This document shows positions 18,960 through 27,958 of a stretch of DNA of 64,000 nucleotides, one piece after another. The notes under the pieces are model-generated. The model did not search any database. It was not told where the DNA came from and saw only the letters and a list, made by a program, of their open reading frames with translations. The DNA is from Bacteroidota bacterium. Its GTDB lineage: Bacteria > Bacteroidota > Ignavibacteria > OLB7. The stretch is taken from NCBI GenBank assembly GCA_018266795.1, contig JAFDZV010000014.1:22029-86028 (forward strand). The letters run 5' to 3'. Position 1 is the first letter of the stretch, and each line of letters opens with the position of its first letter. Position numbers and translations under genes: made by a program.

Positions 18960-21413
18960 ATGGCACTGAACTCGTCGCAATTTCGCGAAGCGGTTAAGCC
19001 GCAGGATACGGTGGCGGTCGTGATCACGCTGATGGGGGTGGCCATCGCCATCTTCCTCGCGGACGCCATCATCAAGCTCATCGGCGCATCGATCGCGGCG
19101 CTCGGCCTCGTGGCGCTCTACGTCACGATCCGACAGCGGATCAGCGATCAGGTCCATCTGCGCTCACGGCGTACAACCCTTCCTCCGCCTGCGTTCAAGA
19201 CGCGGGTAACACAGGATCCCTCCACAAGCACGAAGCGCATTTTCTTCGACGACTTCCAGGCAACGTTCGCGCCCGCAGACGATGATATCGAGGAGAGCGG
19301 CGAAGCGGCGAACACTCGCCCCGCAGCCCAGCCTTCGGCCCCCGTGCAGAAGGCACCGGCAGCTCCGGCGCCTTCAGGCCCCGGCGTGCGGACATTCGGC
19401 GACGACACGTTCGACGATCTTCCGATGCCCGATCTGACGGACGATCCCCTGCCTGCGCCGCGGCGTGCAGCAGGGCTGGCAGGGGCGTCGCGCGATTCCC
19501 TGGATGGAGCCCCGCCGCCGGACGCCAGCGGTGAATCGTTTCGCGTGGTGAAGCCGGTGCGAACCGCGAGCCCTGTGGAGACGTCGCACCAGGCACGGCA
19601 GGAGGCTTCTGCCGCTGCGCAGCCACATGGTGCGAATGCCGTTGCGGAAACGCCCGCAACGGGCTCGACCGCGCCGCCCGATACCGGGCAGCGCCCTGCG
19701 AAGCAGACAGTGCCCGAAGCGGCTGCTCCGGAACCGGCCGTGCCGGCACCGGCTGCACCGGCCCCCACGGAGGCGCAGCCCCGGCCGTTGGGTTCGCAGC
19801 CGGCCGGAGTACAGCCCGCGCGGGTGATGCCGCCCGTTCCGACGCTGTTGCACGAGGATCCACGCGGCGATGTCATGCCAACGCGCAAGCAGGCGCCGTT
19901 CATCGTGGAGGATCTCGCCTCCGATGGCGACGAGGATATGCGCGGCGGCGAACCGCGCGGCGAGTTCGTTCGCCTGGTGGGCCAGGTGCTCAATGCGATC
20001 GCCCGAAGTATTCAGGCGCGTTCCATCGTCTTCTTCTGGGTGAACTTCGAGAAGGGACATCTGATTCCCGAAGCCAAGGTGACAACGGGACGCTACGAGA
20101 TCCGTGCCGGCGCGCGCATTCCGTTGGGCAATGACGTCGTCAGCCAGATCGCACGCAGCGGCGTGCCGGAGGTTATCACCGATATTTCCACCTCTGCGGA
20201 GCGGGAGCTGATTGCCTACTACAACGGCTTCGCCGATACGCGCTCCTTTGTCGGCGTGCCGGTCTTCTTCCGGCGTGAGGTTGTGGGCGTGCTGGCTGCG
20301 GACTCCAGCGACGAGAATGCGTTCGACGAGGTCTCCGTTGCCACCCTTGCCGAGTACACCCGGTTGATCGCCGGCCTGATACGGAGCTATACGGAGAAGT
20401 ACGATCTGCATCTGATCGCGCGCACGCTGGATGCGTTCGATCACATGAGCCGTGACTTCAGTGGCACCGCGCCCGGACCCGTGCATACGGCCGAAACGCT
20501 TGCGAGCCAGGTTGCCGGGCTGTTCGATACCAGATATGCCGCCGTGGTGCTGTTCGATGACTCCGCGCGCGAGTGGATCGTGGCGGCATGCCAGGCGGAA
20601 AGCGGGCCGCTTCACGAAACCGTGATGCGGCTTGCGCCCGACATGCGAACCAGCCTGGTGGGGCGCGCCACGCGCTACGCGCAGGAGGTACTGGTGGAGA
20701 ACGTGGGGAACGAGATCCGTTTCATGCCGGGTGAGCACCTGGAGACCGGCGGCTCCTTCCTCGCCATACCGCTGGTGGCTACCACGAAATGCTTCGGCAC
20801 TCTGGCTGTGGAACATCCTGCGCCGGAAGCCTACATCCCGCGCGATATCGAACTGCTCCGAAGCCTGGCACGATATGCTGCGATGGCGATCGAGGTGTTC
20901 AACACCAATCGCGCAATCGAGGCGCAGGTGGTGCTGGACGAGGTGACCGGTCTGTACAATTCGGAGTTCCTGATAGCCGCTCTCGACCGCGAGATTGCGC
21001 GCGCCCGCGACTACCGGGAGAAGCTTTCCTTTGCGCTCATCTCCATCGACATGCCCGCCTCGCTTCGCGCCGAGAACTCACCGGAACTCGAGGAGATCAT
21101 CGCCGGCAGCGTCGGTTCCGTTGTGGAGAAGGCGATCCGTCCCTACGATACCGTTGGGCGCTACGACTCCCAGCTCTTCGGCGTGGTGCTGGTGGAGCGC
21201 GGTGACCAGGATGCCTATCTCTGGGCGGAGAAGCTGCGCAAGGAAGTTGCGAGCAGCATCCTTGCCCTCGGCGACCGCAAGTCGGCCGTCACGATCTCCG
21301 TCGGGATCAGCGATCTCGGCGACCACGCCACGCGCGATTCCATGATCGCAGGTGCGCGGCAGGCGCTGGAGAAGGCACGTGGCGGCGACGGCAACGCGGT
21401 GATACTGTACTGA
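18960..21413 (+). CDS. membrane-anchored tandem GAF protein with degenerate GGDEF domain
   Basis: 817 residues from ATG 18960, placed just before a hydrophobic membrane anchor (about residues 15-62, one or two helices). A long Pro/Ala/Glu-rich linker (about 75-300) leads to GAF domain 1 (about 334-477), GAF domain 2 (about 487-650) and a C-terminal diguanylate-cyclase-like domain (about 660-817). The latter opens with the usual DEVTGLYN, but the signature GRYGGDEF is GRYDSQLF. It therefore lacks the catalytic GGDEF residues and is unlikely to make c-di-GMP; it may bind ligand or act as a dimerisation or scaffold module. The ligands of the GAF domains are unknown. Confidence 0.8.
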   Translation: MALNSSQFREAVKPQDTVAVVITLMGVAIAIFLADAIIKLIGASIAALGLVALYVTIRQRISDQVHLRSRRTTLPPPAFKTRVTQDPSTSTKRIFFDDFQATFAPADDDIEESGEAANTRPAAQPSAPVQKAPAAPAPSGPGVRTFGDDTFDDLPMPDLTDDPLPAPRRAAGLAGASRDSLDGAPPPDASGESFRVVKPVRTASPVETSHQARQEASAAAQPHGANAVAETPATGSTAPPDTGQRPAKQTVPEAAAPEPAVPAPAAPAPTEAQPRPLGSQPAGVQPARVMPPVPTLLHEDPRGDVMPTRKQAPFIVEDLASDGDEDMRGGEPRGEFVRLVGQVLNAIARSIQARSIVFFWVNFEKGHLIPEAKVTTGRYEIRAGARIPLGNDVVSQIARSGVPEVITDISTSAERELIAYYNGFADTRSFVGVPVFFRREVVGVLAADSSDENAFDEVSVATLAEYTRLIAGLIRSYTEKYDLHLIARTLDAFDHMSRDFSGTAPGPVHTAETLASQVAGLFDTRYAAVVLFDDSAREWIVAACQAESGPLHETVMRLAPDMRTSLVGRATRYAQEVLVENVGNEIRFMPGEHLETGGSFLAIPLVATTKCFGTLAVEHPAPEAYIPRDIELLRSLARYAAMAIEVFNTNRAIEAQVVLDEVTGLYNSEFLIAALDREIARARDYREKLSFALISIDMPASLRAENSPELEEIIAGSVGSVVEKAIRPYDTVGRYDSQLFGVVLVERGDQDAYLWAEKLRKEVASSILALGDRKSAVTISVGISDLGDHATRDSMIAGARQALEKARGGDGNAVILY

Positions 21414-21421
21414 GTGGCCGG

Positions 21422-21478
21422 GTCAGTTGTCAGTCGTCAGTGGAAACAAAGTCGTTTATTCTACTGACTATTGACTGA
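21422..21478. repeat. heptanucleotide repeat array A
   Basis: Three perfect 7-base units of consensus GTCAGTN (21422-21442) are followed after 18 bases by inverted units (21461-21478). The facing arms could form a stem-loop. Confidence 0.75.
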
Positions 21479-21537
21479 ATCGAATCCCAAGTGAAATCGA
21501 GGCGAGCGTACATGGGAATGTTTTGTTGGACTTCAGC

Positions 21538-21840
21538 ATGATCCTCTACGAAGTAAACCTCTCCGTTCAGAGCGACGTGGCCGGGGAATACCTGGAGTGG
21601 CTGCGCGATCACGTTGAGCAGATTCTTCGCCTCGAAGGGTTCCGTTCGGCGACCGTGCTCGAGGAGGAGGGGGCGGAGAAGGGGACACGGCGCTTCACGG
21701 TTCACTACTGGCTGGCCGATCGCGCGAGCCTGGAAGCATACTTCGCGAACCATGCGGCCTCGATGCGGCAGGACGGCCTTGACCGCTTCGGTGACATGTT
21801 CAGTGCAACACGGCGCGTGATGAGTGTGCTCGGGGAGTAG
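21538..21840 (+). CDS. DUF4286 family protein
   Basis: 100 residues. MILYEVNLSVQSDVAGEYLEWLRDHVEQIL is the hallmark start of the DUF4286 family, a small ferredoxin-like alpha/beta fold common in Bacteroidota relatives, and the C-terminal HAASMRQDGLDRFGDMFSATRRVM segment also fits. ATG 21538 matches the family start. No biochemical role is established that I know of. It is separated from the previous gene by repeat array A. Confidence 0.75.
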   Translation: MILYEVNLSVQSDVAGEYLEWLRDHVEQILRLEGFRSATVLEEEGAEKGTRRFTVHYWLADRASLEAYFANHAASMRQDGLDRFGDMFSATRRVMSVLGE

Positions 21841-21950
21841 TGCATCCCGCCCGGGCACGGCTCGATGCCGTACCCCGATGCCACGGGCCAACCGCCGGGC
21901 CGGCCGGTGACAACGAGAACCCGACCCCCAACCGACAACCTGCCTACGCA

Positions 21951-23048
21951 ATGCGGCTTGTTCACGTTCTGTGGAACATGGAGATCGGCGGCGCCGAGCG
22001 TGCGCTGTTTCAGCTTGTGCGCGAGCAGCGTGCTCATGGCATCGATGCGGATGTGATGGTGGGGAGCAGGGCAGGATATTACGGAGAGAAGACCCGCGAG
22101 GTTGGCGCACGCGTGACGGAGCTTGGCCAGAGCGGGACGTTCGATCTCTCCGTTGCCGGCCGCGTGCGCGAACTGCTGCGCGAGTACGATGTGGTCCACT
22201 TTCACAGCGCGGAGCTGGGGCTGATGAAGATTGCATCGCGCGCCCCCGGCATCCGCCGCTGCTATACGCATCGCGCCGGCATGTTCCGGTACGGATGGAA
22301 GCAGCTTCTCCGCTACAAGATTGCCGGCCGTTATCTCCGCGATTCCTTCCAGGCGCTATCGGGCAACACGTCGCAGGCATGCGATGCCGCGTCCAGGTTG
22401 TTCCGCATTCCGCGCGACCGCTTCAGCATTACGTACAACGGAATCGACTTCACGCTGCTGGACCCCGCGCGCACACGGGCGGAGGTCCTCGCGGAGCTAG
22501 GAGACGATGGCGCGGACGTTGTCCGCATCGGCACCTGCGCCAACCTGCGCCGTTTGAAACGGATCGATCTGTTGATCGATGCGGTGGCCCGCATCGGCAC
22601 GTACGTTCGGTGCTATGTGATCGGTGAGGGGCCGGCCCGCGCAGAACTGGAGGAACATGCGCGCGCGATGGGCGTTGCGGACCGCGTGATCTTCACCGGC
22701 ACGAAGCAGCGGATGGGTGACTATCTGCAGGTGCTGGATCTGTTCACGCTTCCCTCGGGGCCGGAGGAATCGTTCGGCAATGCGGCAGTGGAGGCGATGG
22801 GCGTCGGCATTCCCACCATCGTCTTCGCCGATGGCGGCGGACTTCGCGAACACGTGGAGCATGGAGTAACCGGCTACGTTGTTCGCGATGCTGCGGGGCT
22901 TGCCTCCACGATCGAGCTTCTGGCCGCGGACCCGGCGCTGCGCGAGCGCATCGGCAGGGCCGGGCGCGCGGCCATGCGGGAGCGGTACAACCCGGCCCGC
23001 ATGGTGGAACGATACAATGCGATGTATGGGAGAGTCAGTAGTCAGTAG
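21951..23048 (+). CDS. glycosyltransferase family 4
   Basis: 365 residues, GT-B fold. The N-terminus MRLVHVLWNMEIGGAERAL carries the GGAER motif of GT4 enzymes, and the C-terminal nucleotide-sugar site is GPEESFGNAAVEAMGVGIPTI (EX7E-type). Cytoplasmic or membrane-associated. Donor and acceptor are not deducible. It is the first gene of the polysaccharide locus. ATG 21951 is the family-like start. The last codons (RVSSQ and the stop) lie inside repeat array B, so the repeat forms the C-terminus. Confidence 0.9.
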   Translation: MRLVHVLWNMEIGGAERALFQLVREQRAHGIDADVMVGSRAGYYGEKTREVGARVTELGQSGTFDLSVAGRVRELLREYDVVHFHSAELGLMKIASRAPGIRRCYTHRAGMFRYGWKQLLRYKIAGRYLRDSFQALSGNTSQACDAASRLFRIPRDRFSITYNGIDFTLLDPARTRAEVLAELGDDGADVVRIGTCANLRRLKRIDLLIDAVARIGTYVRCYVIGEGPARAELEEHARAMGVADRVIFTGTKQRMGDYLQVLDLFTLPSGPEESFGNAAVEAMGVGIPTIVFADGGGLREHVEHGVTGYVVRDAAGLASTIELLAADPALRERIGRAGRAAMRERYNPARMVERYNAMYGRVSSQ

Positions 23049-23134
23049 TTCGTGGTCAGTCGCAAGTGATCGGCTGAATCGATTGGAGAAGATCGTCGGT
23101 CACGTCGACTCCTACTAACCAATGACCACCGACC
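23034..23134. repeat. heptanucleotide repeat array B
   Basis: Five consecutive 7-base units from 23034 (GTCAGTA twice, then GTTCGTG, GTCAGTC, GCAAGTG) and an inverted arm at 23114-23134 (ACTAACC, AATGACC, ACCGACC), separated by 45 bases. The forward arm begins inside the preceding gene. Confidence 0.7.
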
Positions 23135-23158
23135 CTCCGAACCAGGATTCTCCTCCTC

Positions 23159-25051
23159 ATGTGCGGCATACTGGGCGCAATCAACATACTCGGCGAGCCT
23201 CTCGTTGCGGACGAGGGGAGCTGCCGCCGTGCGCTCACGCTGATGGAGCATCGCGGGCCGGACGATGCCGGCGAGTGGCGCAGCGCCGACGGTTCCGTTT
23301 ATCTGGGGCACCGCCGTCTCAGCATCATCGATCTCTCTGCGGCGGGCCATCAGCCGATGTGCAACGAGGATGGGACCATCTGGATTGTCTACAACGGCGA
23401 GTGCTACAACTTCAAGGAACTGCGCGCCGAGCTCGAGCAGCGCGGCCATGTCTTTCGTTCCGCCACCGACACGGAGACCATCATCCACGGCTACGAGGAG
23501 TATGGAGCTGCGATCGTTGAGCGGCTGCGGGGGATGTTTGCCTTCGCGCTCTACGATTCGCGCAGGCATACGATGCTGGTGGCGCGCGATCGTGCGGGCA
23601 TCAAGCCGCTCTACTACGCATGGGCTGGCCGCACGCTCCATCTGGCCTCGGAGATAGCGCCGCTGCTCGCAATGCCCGGCATCGAGCGGCGCCTGGACCT
23701 GCGCGCGCTTCGCGAGTACTTCGCCTTCGGCAAGGTCTATCCGCCGCACACCATGTTCGAGGGGATCTTCAAGTTCCCGGCAGGGCATCGTGCCACGGTG
23801 GATGCCGCCGGCATGCATCAGGAGGAATACTGGACCCCCTATCGAACGGCCCTCTCGTTCCCCGCAGATGCCGGTGAGGAATACCATGCCGGGCGGCTGC
23901 TCGGCCTGCTGGAAGAGTCCGTACGTCTGAGGATGTTGAGCGATGTTCCCGTGGGCGTCTTCCTGAGCGGCGGCGTGGACTCCACGGCGAACGTGGCGTT
24001 GATGTCGCGCGCGAGCGGCAGCCGGGTACACAGCTTCACAGCCGGTTTCGCCGGGCAGGCTGCGTACGACGAGCGCGTGCATGCGCGCGATGCCGCACGC
24101 GAGTACGGAACGCTGCACGAGGAGATCGAGATCACGCGGAGCGATCTGGTGACGGAACTCCCGTGGCTTGCATCGTTTCTGGATGAGCCGGTGGCCGATC
24201 CAACGGTGATACCGATCTATTATCTCTCCCGACTGGCGCGCGCCGGCGGGGCGATCGTGATCCTCAATGGAGACGGAGGCGACGAATTGTTCTGCGGCTA
24301 TCGCAAGTACATGCAGTTCCTGCGCCTTGCGAAGCCGTGGCGTGCATTGAACGCTCTGCCGGTTTCGGTGCGGCGTGTGCTTGCCGGTGCGGGCCGGGCC
24401 GCGGGCCTTCGCGGCGTCCGCGCCGATCTGCTGGATCGCGCCGCGCGCGGCGTGGAGATGTACGTGGGTTCAACCGGACCGCTGAAGGGAACGCCGGCAT
24501 TCGAGGAGATCGCCGGCCGCGGCGATGAACTCTACGAGGCGGTACGTTCCGGCCGCGCCACGTTCAACCGGGAACATCGTAGCCCCGATTACGCGGAGTG
24601 GCTTTCCTACTGGGGCGTGCGCTCGGAGATCGAGAACGTTTTTCTGTATCGTGCGGACCGGATGGGGATGGCCAACTCCGTGGAGATCCGCGTTCCGTTT
24701 CTCGATCACAACCTTATCGAGTTCGCGATGCAGATGCCGCAGGAGTGGAAGCATCGAAACGGCGAGACAAAATATATCCTGAAGCGCGCGCTCGCCGGCG
24801 TTGTGCCCGATCGCTTCCTGTACCGAAGGAAGCAGGGCTTCAATGTTCCGCTGCGGGAATGGGCCGGTGGTGCGATGGATGCGGAGATCCGCGCGGTTCT
24901 TCCCCGTCTGGAGAGTGATTGGAACGCGTTCAGCCCCGCATTCCTTCAGGGCGTGCTCTCCATGCTCGGGGGGAGCGGCGTGGATGCCAACGGAGCTCTG
25001 TCCTGGATGCTGTTCAATCTTGCCGTCTGGTACCGGCAGTGGTTCATGTAG
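23159..25051 (+). CDS. asnB: asparagine synthase (glutamine-hydrolysing)-type amidotransferase
   Basis: 630 residues. The N-terminal class II glutaminase begins MCGILGA with the catalytic Cys exposed after Met removal, and RRLSIIDLS and YNGE are conserved. The synthetase domain has the SGGVDS PP-loop (near residue 262) and GDGGDELFCGY. The domain order and length match AsnB. Because a second copy lies 5.7 kb away and both are among glycosyltransferases, one or both probably amidate a sugar acid (for example a uronic acid) in the polysaccharide rather than supply free asparagine. That is inference from context. Confidence 0.88.
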   Translation: MCGILGAINILGEPLVADEGSCRRALTLMEHRGPDDAGEWRSADGSVYLGHRRLSIIDLSAAGHQPMCNEDGTIWIVYNGECYNFKELRAELEQRGHVFRSATDTETIIHGYEEYGAAIVERLRGMFAFALYDSRRHTMLVARDRAGIKPLYYAWAGRTLHLASEIAPLLAMPGIERRLDLRALREYFAFGKVYPPHTMFEGIFKFPAGHRATVDAAGMHQEEYWTPYRTALSFPADAGEEYHAGRLLGLLEESVRLRMLSDVPVGVFLSGGVDSTANVALMSRASGSRVHSFTAGFAGQAAYDERVHARDAAREYGTLHEEIEITRSDLVTELPWLASFLDEPVADPTVIPIYYLSRLARAGGAIVILNGDGGDELFCGYRKYMQFLRLAKPWRALNALPVSVRRVLAGAGRAAGLRGVRADLLDRAARGVEMYVGSTGPLKGTPAFEEIAGRGDELYEAVRSGRATFNREHRSPDYAEWLSYWGVRSEIENVFLYRADRMGMANSVEIRVPFLDHNLIEFAMQMPQEWKHRNGETKYILKRALAGVVPDRFLYRRKQGFNVPLREWAGGAMDAEIRAVLPRLESDWNAFSPAFLQGVLSMLGGSGVDANGALSWMLFNLAVWYRQWFM

Positions 25052-25085
25052 TGCGCCCGTCCCGATGAAATCGGGGCTCGTTCTG

Positions 25086-25175
25086 GTCAGTTGTCCGTAG
25101 TCCGTAGTCAGTAGTCAGTTGTCCGTAGAATACATGCTTTCCATTAACGACTGACAACCAACGACTGACCACTCC
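25086..25175. repeat. heptanucleotide repeat array C (two facing arms)
   Basis: Six tandem 7-base units (25086-25127, GTCAGTN/GTCCGTA), a 20-base spacer, then four inverted units (25148-25175). This is the largest and best inverted pair in the window. Transcribed, it could fold into a long imperfect hairpin. Confidence 0.8.
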
Positions 25176-25258
25176 CCACGAACCAATCTCTTCCGGATGC
25201 CGTAGATTGTGCCGTACGACATGTCAGCCCCCTCTCTCTGGCCCGAGGTAGCTCTCCC

Positions 25259-26716
25259 GTGAATCGCTTTATTATCGGCTTCGTCTTCATTGTTCTGGTA
25301 TCCCGGTTCTTCACCGAGACGCTCGGCATTCTACCGAAGGGTGTTGACCTGCTGGATCTGGCAATCATTCCGTTCATCGCACTGCTTGCGGCCGGCAGCC
25401 GGCCGCCACAGGGTGTGAATGTGGAACTGCATCGCAAGCTTCTTCATCCAACCGTTGCCTTCTTCTTCGTCTGCCTCCTTTCGGCTGCCGTGAACTTCGA
25501 GCGGATGCATCTGGGCCCGTTGCTGCTCTACATCTTCGGCATGCTCGAGGGGCCGATCCTGTATCTCAGTCTGAACAAGCTGATCAACGACAAGATGCGA
25601 TTCGGTGAACAGGTGGCGCGGTTCATCAACATCATGCTGCTTGTCGAGATCGGAGTGGTGATCTTCATCAGCTATCCCACGTTGATCCTCACCGGGAATC
25701 CGGACAAGATGTCCGGCACGTTCGGGAACAATTCCTATCAGTTCACCGCGCTTCTCATTCTGATCGGCGGCTACCTGATCGGCAAGCAGATGGCCGCGCC
25801 GCGTTCGATCTACTACGCGATTGCCGTTCAGATCTTCATCTTCCTCACGTTCCTCCTGCTCCAGTATCGTACGGCCACGCCGGCCTTCTTCCTCTCCTAT
25901 GCGATCCTTCTCGCCTTCATGTTCGGCAGGAAGGTGATACGCATCGGGCTGGCAGCCGTGCCGTTGCTGCTGGTTGTCGTGATCGGCTTCAAGTACATCA
26001 ACCGAACCGGCAACATGGACATGAAGTATCGCGACCTTGTTACGCTGGCGGAGGATGTGAGCGTGGTGTTCGAGTATGGGAAGTTTCAGGCGTACGTGAA
26101 CACCATTGCGATGTATGCGGAGTTCCCCACGGCCATCGTATTCGGCTCCGGCCCCGGCACGTTCGTTAGCCGCGCAAACTACACGTTCACCAACGAGCTG
26201 CAGGGGAGCAAGACGAAGGGAGTGGGATCGATCATCACCGCTGTTTTCGGCGATCGCGACTACGAGAGCGACGTGTACGTGAAGTACATCCAGCCGCTCT
26301 CCAGTTATGAATCGTTGTTCGGCAGCGTGCAGATCAACAACCCGAACTCCAGTGTGCTCGCCACTTCGGCCGAGACCGGTATTCCCGGGCTGATCTTCAT
26401 GTTCCTCATCTACTCCACCGTCGTGCGGCGAAGTCTCCGCTACCTTCGGTACTCCATGGCCACGCGCGACCCGTTGCTGTTGCCGCTCTCCTCTGCGCTT
26501 TCGCTCGGCGTGATCTATCTCTGCCTGATCACACCGCTGGACAACTATCTGGAGATAGCGCGCGTCACCATTCCGATATGGCTTCTCTTCTGGACCGTGA
26601 GCACGCTTGTTCATCAGCAGAAGCTTCAGTATCTGATCCGGTTGCAGTACGAATCGCAGATGATGCAGCCGCAGCAGGAGCTGATGTACCGGGAGTTCCC
26701 CGATGACGATATCTGA
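25259..26716 (+). CDS. O-antigen ligase/polymerase-like membrane protein
   Basis: 485 residues from a GTG start (NRFIIGFVFIVLVSRFFTE). About ten hydrophobic helices span the first half and the C-terminus. A long loop between about residues 258 and 375 contains FGSGPGTF and SSYESLFGSVQINNPNSSVLATSAETGIPG, features of Wzy polymerases and WaaL-type ligases. Located in the inner membrane, it probably polymerises repeat units or attaches the glycan. The following glycosyltransferase starts 32 bases downstream, so the genes are an operon. Confidence 0.75.
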   Translation: MNRFIIGFVFIVLVSRFFTETLGILPKGVDLLDLAIIPFIALLAAGSRPPQGVNVELHRKLLHPTVAFFFVCLLSAAVNFERMHLGPLLLYIFGMLEGPILYLSLNKLINDKMRFGEQVARFINIMLLVEIGVVIFISYPTLILTGNPDKMSGTFGNNSYQFTALLILIGGYLIGKQMAAPRSIYYAIAVQIFIFLTFLLLQYRTATPAFFLSYAILLAFMFGRKVIRIGLAAVPLLLVVVIGFKYINRTGNMDMKYRDLVTLAEDVSVVFEYGKFQAYVNTIAMYAEFPTAIVFGSGPGTFVSRANYTFTNELQGSKTKGVGSIITAVFGDRDYESDVYVKYIQPLSSYESLFGSVQINNPNSSVLATSAETGIPGLIFMFLIYSTVVRRSLRYLRYSMATRDPLLLPLSSALSLGVIYLCLITPLDNYLEIARVTIPIWLLFWTVSTLVHQQKLQYLIRLQYESQMMQPQQELMYREFPDDDI

Positions 26717-26748
26717 ACGGCACCGCGAACCAACGAACCGATAGAACG

Positions 26749-27906
26749 ATGGCTGCGGTGCTCTATATAACCAATCTGCCGACGCCGTACCGCATGCCGC
26801 TGTATCGACGGCTCGCGGAGGAACTGGAGCGTCGTGGCGATACGTTCCATCTCTTCTTTCTGGGCTATGCGCGGAGCAGCCGCTCGTGGCGCATTGCCCC
26901 CGAGGAACTGAACGGCTTCTCGCACCAGACCGGCACCGGAGGATCGGTTCGCGCGGCGCTTGCGGCGCTCCGGCAGATGCGGCGTCGCAAGCCGGATGTG
27001 CTGGTGCTTGCGTGGGCCATGGATCACGTTGCGCTCCTGTTGCTTCTCGCCGCCCGCGCCCGCGGAATTACCTGCCTGGTGGTATCGGGCGAAACGCCGG
27101 CAACGGCGCTTAACAATCCCTGGCGGGCTCTTCGCGCCGTCTTTCGCCGTCCATTCTTTCGCCTCGCCTCACGCTTCCTTACCTACGGCACGAGGGCAAC
27201 CCAGTACCTGCGTGCCTGCGGCGTTCCAGTCGGCCGGATCACCACCGGCATCAACGTTGTCGAGAGCGTGCAGCTCGCCGGGCGCGTGGATGCGCTTCGT
27301 ACGGGCGGCGACGCGGCGCGCGAGCGGGCCCGATATCGGTCGGAGGATGGGAATCCCTTCGAGTGCCATCTTCTCTTCGTCGGCTACCTGCATGCGGAGA
27401 AGGGGGTGGATTGCTGCATTGCGATGATGGAGCGGTTGAACGATCCGGGGACCGTGCTGCACGTGGTAGGGAGCGGTCCGGACGAGTCCATGCTCCGATC
27501 CATGGCGCATGCGTCCGGCGCTCGCGGTCGCATTCTCTTTCACGGATACCGGCAGGTGGAGGAGCTTCCGTTGTTCTATGCGATGGCGGATGTGCTCCTC
27601 GTGCCCTCTCTGGTGGAAGTATTCGGGCTCGTGCTTGTCGAAGGCGCCGCTGCGGGGCTTCCGCTGGCGGCATCGCGACGTGCCGGCGGCACGTCCGACG
27701 TGGTGGAGGAAGGGATCAACGGCGTGACGTTCGAACCCGCGGATGCAGCGGAGTTCGCCGCGTGCGTGGCTCGTCTGGCAGCGGACCCCGGGCTGCGCGC
27801 CCGCATGGGAGCCGCCTCTCGGCGTATCGCCATGGAGCGGTTCACGATCGATCGCAGCGCCGCCTGCTACATCGCGGCGCTGGACGAACTCATCATTTCG
27901 AAATGA
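26749..27906 (+). CDS. glycosyltransferase family 4 (tandem copy 1)
   Basis: 385 residues. MAAVLYITNLPTPYRMPLYRRLAEEL is typical of GT4 enzymes, with LVPSLVEVFGLVLVEGAAAGLP as the donor-binding EX7E region. It shares ITNxPTPYR, LAWAMD and the ARFLTYG/SRFLTYGTRATQYL block with the next gene, indicating a local duplication. Donor and acceptor are unknown. Confidence 0.88.
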   Translation: MAAVLYITNLPTPYRMPLYRRLAEELERRGDTFHLFFLGYARSSRSWRIAPEELNGFSHQTGTGGSVRAALAALRQMRRRKPDVLVLAWAMDHVALLLLLAARARGITCLVVSGETPATALNNPWRALRAVFRRPFFRLASRFLTYGTRATQYLRACGVPVGRITTGINVVESVQLAGRVDALRTGGDAARERARYRSEDGNPFECHLLFVGYLHAEKGVDCCIAMMERLNDPGTVLHVVGSGPDESMLRSMAHASGARGRILFHGYRQVEELPLFYAMADVLLVPSLVEVFGLVLVEGAAAGLPLAASRRAGGTSDVVEEGINGVTFEPADAAEFAACVARLAADPGLRARMGAASRRIAMERFTIDRSAACYIAALDELIISK

Positions 27907-27958
27907 ACGGATCAGCCAACGGCATACAGGCAGCGAACGAAGCCGCGGAGGTAGCCGC

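Noticed and set aside
21901..21950. Sixth heptamer array upstream of the first glycosyltransferase
   Set aside because: GACAAC-type units are present but the period is not kept and the consensus is poor, so it is not counted as an array.
21422..25175. CRISPR array
   Set aside because: The units are 7 bases long with no spacers of constant length and no cas genes, so they are tandem heptamers, not CRISPR repeats.
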